DNA of 64,000 nucleotides from Amphibalanus amphitrite (taxonomy: Eukaryota; Arthropoda; Thecostraca; Balanomorpha; Balanidae). Under the pieces are notes generated by a model, which was not told the origin of the DNA, did no database searches, and saw only the letters and a list, made by a program, of their open reading frames with translations. Position 1 is the stretch's first letter, and the number at the start of each line of letters is the position of its first letter. Below, one piece after another: positions 24,936-36,171 of the stretch. The translations under genes and the position numbers were made by a program. The stretch covers positions 744,001 to 808,000 of the forward strand of contig NW_024881713.1 in assembly GCF_019059575.1 (NCBI RefSeq). Direction: 5' to 3'.

Positions 24936-27189
24936 CCACCCGGCGCGGCCGTCACCCGGCGCTGTCTATCGCAGCTGATTAGTCCGGAGTTAATTTGTCA
25001 GTCTCGGCGGCCGCTTCAATTACTATCCGTCCGTTTTTGTCCGACCGGCCCGCGGACCGAGCCCCGTGCGGACGTCCGCTGCACAGGACAAGCTTCTGTG
25101 CCGGCACCGCTGCAAAAAGCTCATGAATAATTGTGAGCCAGGCGCGAGTGGCGGCTGCCGGAGCCGACAGCGCTGATCGAACTGGCTTTTTAGAGGGCTG
25201 CGGCGATGTGCGGCGATGTGCGGCCGACTGTTTCCTGTCAGGGGGACTGTCAGGGCTAGCACGACACGGGGGGACGGAAAGGTGGGGTGGAGATATGTGC
25301 CTGATTTCAATCGAGGAGCAATTTGGGCTCGGATGGAGCGGCTCGAGGTACTTTCGGTAATTTAGGCCTGAGAGTGAGTACTACGCATAGAAGCCGAAAG
25401 TTGTTTGTGCTAGATCTAGATACATGTATGAAAACTAGATCATGCAAGTTTTTTGCAAACATTTTGCAGCTAAATGTGAGCCCCTCGCCGCCCTGTTGGT
25501 GCTCCGCGTGCTGCCAGAGTCGCTGACCTGACAATCACGTGAGTGCCGCGCTGCTAAAAGCGCGAGCGGGCTCTGGCAGTGGCAGGTCATTTGCGGTCAG
25601 TTGAGAGCAGCCAAAGAATCCGAGGTGCCGTCCAGAGGTGCTGTCAGCGACAGACTGGCCGACCCATGTCGCCCGAGCTTTGTAGGGGAAAAGGCAGGTG
25701 TGTGAGTGGCAGCCGCTTGCTGTTTGCAGCGCCATCATGGAAAGTAGGTACGTTACGCGGCACGAGTGGACATCGATAGCAGCGCCTCTATCGGTCACTA
25801 GGGAAAGCTGGGCTTTAGGCGACGAAATACCGGCTGAGTTGTCACATGTTGAATAGGTTTATAGACATCCGTCTTGTGAAAAAGTTGAACTTTTGCCTTC
25901 AATATTTCTACAGGCCATTTTAGAAGTGTCTTCGCATAGATTACAAAACCGTTTAGATTATTGTATTCACTTCAAGCCTCCCCTATTGTTCTTGATGATG
26001 CAGGAACTATTTCTAATTAGTGTTTCTAGCTTAGTAAAAGAACATATTGTGCAAACGATGAAAAAAGCATAAATGGAAGATTTTAAATGCAATTTTCTCT
26101 AACAATTAATGGTAAATTCTCTACATATCAAGGAAAAGGTGCATGCTAACTGATAATTTAAAGTTCTTGGGGCCAGTTGTTTTCTTCTTTTCTTACGTCG
26201 CCCCAATGGCCGCGAATACACCTGTGATAACGCCTATCGATATAACATCCAGGATTGCATAAGATAATAAGAATTAAGGGTTTGAGGACATGTTTGTATA
26301 AATAAGGTTTGTGATAAAGACAGGGAGTTTGTAAGGTGGCAAACTTTGTACGCCGCCTGACCTCATGTCACATTTTACTTCGCTTTCACGTCCTCTCTCC
26401 GTGTCTAAAGTAATGATGTCAATTGCATATAATTTGGAAACAGTTTGCAAAACCAAACACTAAAAAAGGGAAAATACCAAAACGAAACCAAGTTTCGATA
26501 TTGAAAGAAGTAGGTACGTTTTACCAAGCTCAGATCATTCAATAAATAAGTGAGTACTCATAATAGATAACAAAATACCAAACATAAAATGTGCTGGCAT
26601 GCAATTTCCAAATCCCATCATGGTCTCGGTTCAGTAAGGTATACCAAAAAGTTTGCATTCGATTTGTTATAAAAATGCAATATTTTTCATGAAAGCTGGT
26701 GCAAAAATATCGTTCAAAGTGAATATGTAATTGTCAATGCTATAAACATGAAGGCAAATATTATACGTAAGTACATTCCAATGTGCGAATGAAAAAGAAT
26801 CGGCACTGACTACCGAGGTTGGATTACTTACAGGGATCCAGCTGCGCACGTTCCTGGCATAGCGCACCGAGCTCCGCGCGACGGGCGGCCAGCCGGAAAA
26901 TTGGCCTGAAAATGACCACACACGTAACTGATTGGCTCTAATTAGATGTCATCATTTTCTGTACACCGTTATCAGGCTGTCGCGGCGCTGACGGGGCCGA
27001 TTTATGGTTGCAGGTGCCGGCTGTCACGCTGCCGAGCGGCGACTTTCATGTCGCTCTGACAAACGAATGAGAGCCTCAACGAGACGCCATGGCAGTGGGA
27101 GGACGCTCGACCGGAAGTTTCGCCTGCGCCGTCCGCCGGCAGAGACAATTTACATCTGCAATGGCAGATGTAAATGTGTACTGTTTACA
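24936..27189. other. No recognisable gene
   Basis: Mixed then AT-rich sequence. An 11-12 bp hairpin (TTTACATCTGC with its complement, about 27149-27174) lies just upstream of the LINE. The upstream Met-initiated extension of the reverse transcriptase frame (27004-27189) shows no retrotransposon similarity and is probably flanking DNA read through by chance. Confidence 0.5.
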
Positions 27190-28467
27190 TCTGCATTATT
27201 AGCAAAATGTAAGGTACATTGTGGAATGAACGGAAAGCTATTAGGCTGGTTAAGATCATACCTGCACAACAGGACGCATAGTGTGCGTGTGGATAATTGC
27301 ATGTCGAGAACGCCAACAATTAACGCAGGATGCCCTCAAGGATCGGTTTTAGGACCACTTCTGGCATTAGTGTATCTTAATGACCTAGATGGTGTAACCG
27401 AAAATGAGCTACTCTTCTTTGCTGATGACACCATTTTGTTGAAGTCTCATTTACACGGCTCGTCAGAAGCAGAACGATCAATTCAACAAGACATTGCAAA
27501 AATAGAACACTTTGGAGAGAAATGGGCAATCACATTTAACTCGTCAAAAACTACACAGCAAACATTCACTAATAAACGCACACTTAGCCCACCCTCCCTT
27601 ACCTTTGGACGTAGTCCGATCCCCACAGTAGCTAATCACAAACACCTTGGCTTAAATATAACCACTGACCTCAAATTTCATCTGCATACAAAAGAGATAG
27701 TAAGAAGAGCAAATGCTGCACTAGCTCCATTGTACCCCGTGGCGAAATTTATTCCTCGACGCGTTCTAAAACAAATCTACTTAACATATGTACGACCCCT
27801 ACTTGATTATGGAGATGCAGTCTTTCATGACTCCCTTACCTTTAGAGACTCTTTAAACTTAGAAAGGGTTCAAAACAGAGCAGCAAGGCTCATAACCGGA
27901 GCTTTTCGAAGGACACCAATAAAATCACTGCTAGTAGAATTAGGACTTACAACATTGCATACAAGAAGAGAAATAAGCACGCTTAAACTATTTCACAAAA
28001 TCAAGCACCATGCGCCCCGCTATCTATTAGACGTTATCCCCGGCACAAGATACGAACAAACTCAGCGTGACCTCAGGAACTCTCGAAGCATAAGTGCACC
28101 ATTCAATCGCTTATCTTCCTTCAAAAACTCATTTTTTCCTTCGACCATTAAAAGATGGAATCGACTATCAGAACAAACCAAATCAATCAGAAATGCTATT
28201 GAATTTAAACAAACCTTAGAGAAGATGTATGGGGTAGCGAAACCTTTGTTTTATTATAGCTTGGGAACTAAGGGGGATAACATTTTGCACACTCGCCTCA
28301 GGCTTGGTGTGTCCAGCTTAAACTCTCATTTGTTTCAAATAAATTCATCTTTGGTAGATTCACCATATTGCAAATGCAATTCCCTCACAGAATCAGTACA
28401 CCATTATTTCTTGTCTTGTCCGCAGTACGCACAAAAAAGGGAAGAGCTTGAAGCATCGTTAAGACAT
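27190..28467 (+). pseudogene. LINE reverse transcriptase, C-terminal half, broken by element F
   Basis: This would copy LINE RNA into DNA at the insertion site by target-primed reverse transcription. The open frame starts at an ATG at 27004, but LINE-like sequence begins only near codon 63. Visible motifs, numbered from 27004, are KLLGWLRSYL (residues 78-87), GCPQGSVLGP (109-118) and the catalytic FADD (139-142). A thumb-like HKHLGLNI follows, then YVRPLLDYGD, NRAARLITGAF and ELGLTTLHTRREI in the connection region. Near the end is a zinc-knuckle-like C-x-C-x7-HH-x4-C (residues 456-472). The endonuclease and the N-terminal palm, including the first catalytic Asp region, are missing. The frame is otherwise uninterrupted until element F at 28468, after which about 16 codons are transposon sequence. 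The frame is intact for over 400 codons, so this is a fairly young copy, but it is dead by truncation. Confidence 0.9.
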
Positions 28468-28471
28468 TTAA

Positions 28472-29458
28472 CCCTATTCCTGGCGGGGGGGGGGGCCTCA
28501 GGAGCCCCCCCCTGAGGTTTTTTGGTTATTTCTCCCAAACGCGTTGAGCTAGGAAGCTCAAATTTTCTGACTTTTCCTAAAAGGCTTCTACGCAACATGT
28601 CTGAAAATTTTGAGTTGATCTGACCTCAGGTCAGGTCACCAGAGGCGGTTTGGTGACCCTTCCTCAGAAAAGTTTACAATCACGCCAGAGCTAGAGTTTT
28701 TGACCGATCAATTTCTTCTCTTCAGGGTTTAGTAAGGGTACCAGTATGTGCAATTTGTATATCTCGGAATTTTGATATCGGTGACCTAAGGTCAGGTCAA
28801 TTTCGCGACCTCCCCATTATAAGTCAATGGGGGAAAAATCAACTCCCTGTTTTTACCACTAAAACGGGTCGGAATGGCCCCATATACCATACATGACTTC
28901 ATATACGATCAACCTTCACTACCTTGAGGTCTGTTTTGCTGTTGGGCAGCTGTGAGGTCATGTGACGTCATCAAAGGTCACCAAAGGTTTTTGGCCAATA
29001 ACTCCGTACAGGAACAAGATACAGACGCGTGGATGGTCTCATTGTGTTCAGCTCGTCAAGACGCATCGAATGATATACATGATGACCTCGAGGTCACGTG
29101 ACCTGAGGTCAACCTTTGACCTTGACCTTTCGAGGTCAACATATATATCATTCGATGCGGATTGACGAGAGGATCACGATGATGCCCTTAGTTTGTTCCT
29201 ATCTTGACTAATTCGAAAGTTATTCGAGAAAAACTCTCTCCATATCTAGCGCCGCCATTTTGACTTTTTCGACCCCTGTGACGTCATCTTTGACCTGACC
29301 TGAAAATGACCTAGGTAAAAATTGTAGATCTTGGCCGTGCGTATCCGATGCCGTTTACCGCTTGTCGCTATCTTGCTTCGTTCTCGAGATCTCAGGGGGG
29401 GGCCGAATCGGCCCCCCCCGCCAGTTTCTTGTCCCGGCGGAGCCCGCCAGGAATAGGG
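28472..29458 (-). mobile_element. TTAA-flanked G-hairpin element F inside the LINE
   Basis: Flanked by TTAA at 28468-28471 and 29459-29462. Ends are CCCTATTCCTGGCGGG and its mirror. G/C hairpins lie at about 28483-28509 and 29394-29420, the latter with core CCGAATCGG. The CTGGCGGG word is doubled on the right. The interior is an inverted, diverged copy of element C, including the ATGATATA inverted pair (about 29066-29158). Removing the element and one TTAA rejoins the LINE frame, which is direct evidence of TTAA duplication. Confidence 0.9.
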
Positions 29459-29462
29459 TTAA

Positions 29463-29602
29463 TAAATAATTACCATACGCTTAACTCAAAAGATAAATTA
29501 ACTATTATACTTCATGGTCCTGGAAAAAACAGTAGCCTGTGTGTGGCTGTGGCTGCTTCGGTACAAAAGTATATCAGGGAAACCAAGCGCTTTGAGTCTT
29601 AA
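29463..29602 (+). pseudogene. LINE ORF, last 46 codons after element F
   Basis: Counting the TTAA as duplicated, the reading frame before 28468 continues here without a shift to a stop at 29600-29602. The segment starts LINNYHTLNSKD and ends YIRETKRFES. It is the C-terminal tail after the zinc-knuckle-like motif. A Met-initiated frame at 29348 runs into it but starts inside the transposon and is an artefact. Confidence 0.85.
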
Positions 29603-29797
29603 ATATGAGATACTGTAAAGAAATATGATTTGTTAAAGGTAGGAAAGCCACGGAAAAGTGATGTGTGATGTGGGGTGTTTGTTGTCAGTTCTCATGGACC
29701 AGTGTGAATGATGTACCTCGACTTAAGCACGTAAGTGCTTTTGTACTAATTCATACATGCGTCTGGATGTTCAAATACATGTGATTGATTGATTGAA

Positions 29798-30103
29798 AAA
29801 TGGCAGCAGTGATTGTGTTTATGGAGCAGTTACAGGCCTTTCGGCTTGTTGGGGCATGAGTTTTGTCTGATGTGAGTCGGAGCGAGAGCGATAGATGCAT
29901 TGAAGACGGCATCGAAGTATAGCATACATTGGATTTAGATATTGCACGCGATGAGTCCTGACTACTGAGACAGAAAGCCACGCGACGCCACTGAAGTTAT
30001 TTGACTTCTTATGCCTCCAACCATCCGGGCTATGAACTAAATGCATTTTTACCCATGCTGAAAAGTCAATTGGATACTGTTTTAAACACACAACCTTCCT
30101 ACT
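29798..30103. other. No recognisable gene
   Basis: About 300 bp with nothing I can identify. Confidence 0.5.
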
Positions 30104-30107
30104 ATAA

Positions 30108-30532
30108 CCCTCGCCGGCCGAGGGGGGAGGGGGTGGTGCCGCCCCCCCCCCCCCATAGGATTTTTTTCGCGATAGCACCGAGCACGCTGGCGGTAGAGAG
30201 CTAAAATGACTAGACCCAAACAAAAAGTACATCATTCGACGCGCCTGAGCAAGGCGAACACGATGCTGCCAAAATCGCGGCTCTGCGGCCGTTTTTTGCG
30301 AATTTATTCACCAAAAACTGAACCGTATCTTGGGGCACTTGACCTGACCTCAGAGGTCACCGGTTGACCTAGGACCTTAAAATCGGGTACCAATATCTGC
30401 GTCTCGTAACGGCGCACACGCTCGTTTTTCCGCGACGCGCTATCTCCACCAGGGGCGAAACGGCGAGGGGGGTCGTACCCCTCGCCCTCCTCGGCTGGCG
30501 CGTATGTAGAAAACCAATAAGTCCGGCGAGGG
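30108..30532 (+). mobile_element. TTAA-flanked G-hairpin element G (internally deleted relative of J)
   Basis: The right flank is TTAA (30533-30536). The left flank is ATAA (30104-30107), probably a mutated TTAA. Ends are CCCTCGCCGG and its mirror. Left G hairpin is at about 30120-30156. Both ends match element J in order and orientation, but roughly 600 bp of J's interior is missing (the join is near 30210). The shortened form shows how smaller derivatives arise. Confidence 0.8.
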
Positions 30533-30536
30533 TTAA

Positions 30537-32346
30537 ATATCATATAATCGCTCTACTAAGTATTCCCAGCATTCCCATTCAGGTAACTAGCACTGAATAC
30601 TAAACTATTTTCAACAAGAGGGCAAAAATGAGTGGATGAAATATAGGCAAGTACATACCTAGGAACCGCCTCACTTAATTTCCTTACGAATATGTAACGC
30701 AAAAACGTTGGACCTATCTTCGGTGGCGTTTCTGCCTTGAAGGGTGCGTTTTTACCGAGCGTGGCTTTTGTGGGACTTGATTAGCGTAGCCGTGAAACGA
30801 GGTTAGGGGACACGCCTCTGCTGAATAACATGTCAAAACTGACAGCCCACGAAAATTGGATTCAAACGATGGTGGCCATAAGTGAAAGGGCTTAAATGCT
30901 CTGGCTTGAAACACTTCATGCATCCGAAGCACCCCTGAGCGGAATATCTTTTGAGGCGTCTAATCCCCAAGACTGCCGTCTACTTCTTTTGCTCGTTTAG
31001 CAATGTGCACCATGCAGTGGGCAGCTTTAGAGCGTCTGCTGGCATTCACTGCTCTGGAAGAAAAACAGATGATACATTCAAAGCAAAAACCTCAGCTCCA
31101 ACACTTTAGTTACCGCAGGTTACAGTCCAGGACTTCTGGCTCCTACCCATCAACGCTTAGGTGACAACAGGAAACGCATATTGCATCTAACAGCCATTGT
31201 TTCGGATTCTGCCTCTCTGTGTACAATATTCGCTGAACTCTCAGCACCTGACTGCGCGGTGGATCGAAGGAACCGCCAGACGCCACGCGTCTCCCGGTGC
31301 ACGGCGCGCCGCTCCGCGGGCTGTGTTTAGCGGTGGCGGCGTCCGTTTTGGAGCGCCGCCGGTGCCGATTGGTCATACACCGATGGTCACTAATTTGGAG
31401 CCACTGCCGACAGTGCCGCCTGGTTAGGACCGTGATGAAGCACCCTCGCCATCCCGCCGGCTGACAATACACCAACACCGCCGCCTGCCATGCAATTCTG
31501 CTGTGTTCGCGAGGCAGTGCTGAGCGTGCTGGCCCTCTCCTTTCAACGAAGACCTCCACAGAGCTGGGAGCCCAGGTCACCAAAAGCCACATACAGCTGA
31601 GAGCTGGGTCACTTAAGAACACACCCAGGAGAGCCTGGGTCACGGAAGGTTGTGTACAGAAGAGTCTGCGGGTCACTGAAGGTCGTAGTTAGGAGAACCT
31701 GGGTCACTGAAGAGCGTATGTGGAAGAGCCCTGGTCACTGAAGGTCGTTTCAGCACTCACGTCACGTTCCCATCAGTACCACTGCAGCGCCCATATGAAT
31801 CCACTTACAAGCCTCTCGGTCGGATAGCCTATTTGGGGGCACGTTTTCCGATTGCGGCGACACCCGAGAGACGGGGTGGAGCGGTCTGTTGTCTAATTCG
31901 CCGCGCGGCGCGGTCGGATTCCGAGATTGTCCCGGTCGCTGAGTGCGGGTCGGCCCGGCTCGGAGGGACCTGTCGGCCCGTATACGAAGTAACCACGTCA
32001 CCGGTCGAACACGAGCTATCAATCACGCAGCGCTGTCCGCGGCGGCCGGCATCTGACGGCGGGACGGCCGCGCCGCCTGCTTCAAATTCAGAGACCGTGT
32101 CGAATGCAGAACCGAACATGATTGACAGGCGTCGCCGGCATTCGTGCATTTGGTCTGTACATGTACGTTATTGCATAAAACAATGAGTCATATGGGCCAG
32201 CACTGAGCAGGAATGGCCTTACCACGTCATACGAGCGAAGGGGCTATCGTTTTTGTCTTATTGTGATGTTATTGTAATGAACAATACACAGTGGACATAC
32301 ATATTTGGTATAGTCCCAAATGAGCACGAAACCCAACAAAGGAAAT
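30537..32346. other. No recognisable gene
   Basis: Mixed sequence; GC-rich at 31240-31500 and 31800-32120. Contains a minisatellite at 31555-31750. Open frames up to 177 codons (31143-31676 -) run through that repeat and show no domain. Confidence 0.45.
31555..31750. repeat. Degenerate 35-40 bp minisatellite, about 5 copies
   Basis: Repeats of the pattern AGAGCCTGGGTCACTGAAGG followed by a variable TCGTATGTAG-like segment. Confidence 0.8.
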
Positions 32347-32350
32347 TTAA

Positions 32351-33363
32351 CCCTCGCCCTGGCAGGGCATTTTTCATAACACGGCCTGGCAGGGGTGCCC
32401 GCGATTGGCTCCTATGGCACCTAGAAACACCAAATTTGGTAGGTAGGTGGGCCCCCTGGAGTTCTCGCCCCTGTGCAAATTTGGTTGCTCTAGGTCAATA
32501 TTTAGGGGGGTTTTGGGGGGTATAAATGCAAAAATTTCGCTAAAAACAGGTCAAAAGTTTTTCGCTTATAACTTTTGATCTAATTAAGATAGAGCAAAAA
32601 GAAAAGCACCAGTGAACTCAGCACGTCAAGGCGCGTCGAATGATATACTTTATAGCTTGCTTAAGTGTACTTAAAGTTTTTCTTAAATTTTAAGTAAACT
32701 TAAATTAATAAATTAAGTTAAAGTTAACCAAATTGCATCATATCGCATATCATTCGATTCGGCTGATCACCAGGAACACAATGATACCATTTTTTAAGCT
32801 CTAGCGTCATTATGTGCCAAGTTATTGGCAAAAACGTCATTTGACCTCAGTTGACCTCATTTGACCTGACCCATGGATAAGTACACCAAACAAAGAAGCA
32901 CCAAGTGACCTGCTGTTAAGTACTGTGGTTTCAAAGCACAAAAGTGATAGAACAAAGCGGATATCTCCAGTATTTTCCGAATTTAGTATATTCCCATAGG
33001 CTTAACATTACGACGTAATGACCTCTAACTGACCTCAGGTCAGTGACCTCAAAAAACCTGAACTATATGTTATACAACTCGGTGAACTTACCACATCCTG
33101 AAAGTTTGAAGGAAATCAGTGTAAAACTGTGAGTTGGACAGGTGCAAGAAGAAAATTGAAATTTGACCATGACCTTGTACCGGTTTTTCTGACCTGGTGA
33201 CCTGACCCAAGGTCACCCGGACCTGAAATTTTCAGGTCATATGTAAAAAGGTTGCCCCATAGGCTGTGCCAAATTTGGCGGCGCTGCGCGCCGCCGTTTT
33301 CACGCTATCTCCGAAAAACCTTAGGGGGGGGTCGCATCGACCCCCCCCCTGCCAGGGCGAGGG
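32351..33363 (+). mobile_element. TTAA-flanked G-hairpin element H
   Basis: Flanked by TTAA at 32347-32350 and 33364-33367. Ends are CCCTCGCCCTGGCAGG and its mirror. CCTGGCAGGGG is repeated at the left about 30 bp in, but the left G-run hairpin is weak or lost. The right hairpin (about 33324-33349) is strong, with TCGCATCGA in its centre. Centrally, GTCGAATGATAT and ATATCATTCGA (about 32634-32760) are inverted around a T/A-rich TTAAGT stretch instead of AGGTCA words. AGGTCA/TGACCT tracts follow at 32840-32880 and 33030-33240. Confidence 0.82.
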
Positions 33364-33367
33364 TTAA

Positions 33368-36171
33368 AACGCATTTTTTTCTTATAGATCGGTCTTAACA
33401 AAAATAGTTTCTATTTACGTTCGTATCGGAAATTTGGACATCTAGCAACCACGAGCATCACCGATATAAAGTCAATAAAAAGCCTTCAATTCAAGACCAG
33501 CCAGCATGCTCCTGAGCGGTCAGTCAGTCTGTGTCACGTCAGTAGCGCACGTTTTGGCTGCTCGTGACGTGGGTCAGTCGGGGCTGTTTGTTTCTAAATG
33601 TCTGAGAATTGAATACAAGCCGTACAATTTAGGTGGCGACCGCCGGGAGTCTGGCTCGTGTCAGTCGACCAGCGCTGTGTCTGACTTCATCAGACGGACG
33701 ATCACCGCGCGTGTGGGGCCGGACGACATCACAATTCACGATCGTGTAACGTTTAAGCGAAGGTGACCGCAGCCAAATCATCTCACATTGCTAACTTCGA
33801 TGACTGCTTGGTGACCCTAGACAAATGACCTCAGGTGCTGGCATTTGACCGTAATACAGACGGATCACCCTTGCGTCTCTGTGGAAGATGCACGTGCTGG
33901 CATCGCACCGACCATGTGAGCCCGAGGGGCACCTGTCGATCGCAGTCTGGCTCAATCACGCAGCCGCCCAGACATGCAGCCCTGACCGCATTGCTGACCG
34001 GCTCGACTGCCCACTCGTCTCCCGTCTCCCGTCACTCGTCTCCCGTCTCCCGTCGCTCGTCTCCCGTCTCCCGTCACTCGTCTCCCGTCTCCCGTCGCTC
34101 GTCTCCGTCGCTCGTCTCCCGTCTCCCGTCGCTCGCCCTCGTCTCCCTGTCTCTGGTCAGGCACACCTCTCACGCACGACTGCCACCGCTGCGCCGATTG
34201 AGCGGCCACGACAGCAGGCAGGTCACCGTGCAGTGGTTCGCCTTCGCACGACCGTCAGCAGTGAGCAGGGCCTTCTCACGTCTCTGAATCTCCAACCCTT
34301 CCCCGACCGCCTACAGGTAACTGAGTACTCCGACTCCGACTTCGACTCCGACTTCCACTGTGACTCATGCTGACTCCGGCCCCGTCACCTGGCGCTGTCT
34401 CTGTGTTTGACTCTGACTCCGACTCTGGCACCGATTCCTTTCTCTCCAGTCTCCCTTCCTGAACAAAACCGCCGCGTGCCGAGCTGTCGATCGCCGCCTT
34501 TTTCTGCGCCTGTTGCTATCGATGCGAATCGACGGGCCGAGCGGCTGTCGACTGTTCCTGCCCCGATCCCCCTGTCGAATGTAGCTGTTCCTGTCGGCTG
34601 GCCACGTCAGTTCCGAGTCTGTCGCCAAGATCTGTAGGAAGATGCACCTGTGCGCAGCGGGTCGCGAAGATGGGACATCAAAATTCAGTTTCGTCAGAGC
34701 AAGTGAAATGCTTTGTGCTCTGCGAGGCAAACTGTTGTGCATGTTATTTGACTAAAAAAAAAACGATGGTTCAATCATTTTTAGTGTGATAGGAAAAAAT
34801 GTGTATCTAATGGAACATTCGGCAGCCTTACATGCAATATTGGCAACAGTTATCTCGGGTAATAACTATCCGAGCATAACAAATTTATTGCATAGCATCA
34901 ACAAAGTCACTTTAACTTCAGCTCCTTCTTCCTTCTTTCTCTAGCTCCTTCAGGCTTCAGCTTCTTCAGCGGCAAAGACGAAAATAGCAGTTCCGATATT
35001 CGACTGGCGCAAATGAAGCGCCAGCGAGCGTCCACACTCGACGTAAAGCAGTCTTTGCGATTATGCGTCATCGCCATTCATTCTCGACATACTCGTATAG
35101 ACTTACATGGGCTCGCGTGCCTCTATTGTTTGCACAAGTATGTATGTTCATTGTTAGTTCGTTTTATCGTTTAGCTGCACGTTGAAGAAAGCTGTGCAAC
35201 GTAATGTCGTTTGGACAAGGAGTGCTAAATAGGACGAGGACAATGGTTGTGCATGTTGAGGTGCTAAATGCTCATTGGTATGAGTCACAAAGCCGTGCTA
35301 AATGGATGAGGTTCTGATCGATTCTGGGGGTGTTCGAACTGAAATGGGAATGGGCAGCCGGTCGTGGTTTCCAAGAGGAATGTGAAGTGGACTCACTCGT
35401 CGCCTGGCCACGCGGCTTCATAATCATTTGTAGTCGATCCATGTCTTACCCTGCGACCTTTGCCTCTTCAACACTATCTCTTAGTGAATATGCATATATA
35501 AACACACATGCAACGCATATAACCAAAGCACTTTGCAAATGGAGCATCTTAATTGGTGTTTTGTTCGCTTATAACAGATCAGACAGCAGGTTAGCGACCT
35601 TTCACTCGATCTCGTGCTCAATCAAGATGACTCAAAGTTAACGGACACCTTTTTGCATCTATAATTAGTGATTCTAGCCGATAAGGTTGTATCTCGCGTG
35701 CGGCATCTGACACGGCCTCGCCATTCACAGAAGCTCCAACGAATAGGCGGAGGCATTTCGGGCGGCCGCAATTTTCGCCTTTATTCTCGGTGGCTGCGAG
35801 GCAGTGCGCTGAAAAGGAAGTGTGCCGGCAAATGGTTCTGTCTGCTCGGGGAGCGGCTGGGGGCGGGTCGGGGCACCTCCCACACATTAGGCCGGCCGGC
35901 GCCGCCCCCGCTGCACGGGGCGAGCTGTCTGCGGTCCAGTCCAAGTTGCAACGCTCGGCGGTCCGGTCCGGTCCACCGCGCTGCACCTATGTGGTTCGGA
36001 TCATCACTGTGGCCCAGTGGCTTGTTGTCTTCTTCCCAGTCTGGACAGAGGGTCAGGGCACCGATATATCAGCACACAAGCACGGCTGATGAGACGATTA
36101 CCTGCATTCCGGCAGCACACAGCGATGAAGTTTTGTGACATCCCGCCGGGAACAAGTTTTCAGCATTTATT
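33368..36171. other. No recognisable gene; several simple repeats
   Basis: Contains the minisatellite at 34013-34140 and a GACTCC-rich stretch at about 34322-34430. GC-rich at 33830-34660 and 35690-36100. Frames up to 161 codons overlap these repeats. No domain recognised. Confidence 0.45.
34013..34140. repeat. CTCGTCTCCCGTCTCCCGTC minisatellite
   Basis: About five or six copies of a 20-21 bp pyrimidine-rich unit, alternating CGTCA and CGTCG endings, with one shortened copy near 34098. Confidence 0.9.

Larger units (their letters stand above)
27190..29797 (+). mobile_element. 5'-truncated LINE (non-LTR retrotransposon), interrupted by element F
   Basis: The LINE begins abruptly inside the reverse transcriptase palm and runs to a 3' end made of GATTGATTGATTG (about 29782-29795). 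A short tandem tail of this kind is usual for LINE clades that lack poly(A). The 3' untranslated region is about 190 bp (29603-29797) and contains a GCACGTAAGTGC hairpin. Element F (28472-29458) was inserted later. The clade (jockey, CR1, L2 or a relative) cannot be settled by eye. Confidence 0.85.

Noticed and set aside
27004..27189. Upstream Met start of the reverse transcriptase frame
   Set aside because: The first 60 or so codons have no LINE-like sequence. The LINE is 5'-truncated and the frame is open upstream by chance.
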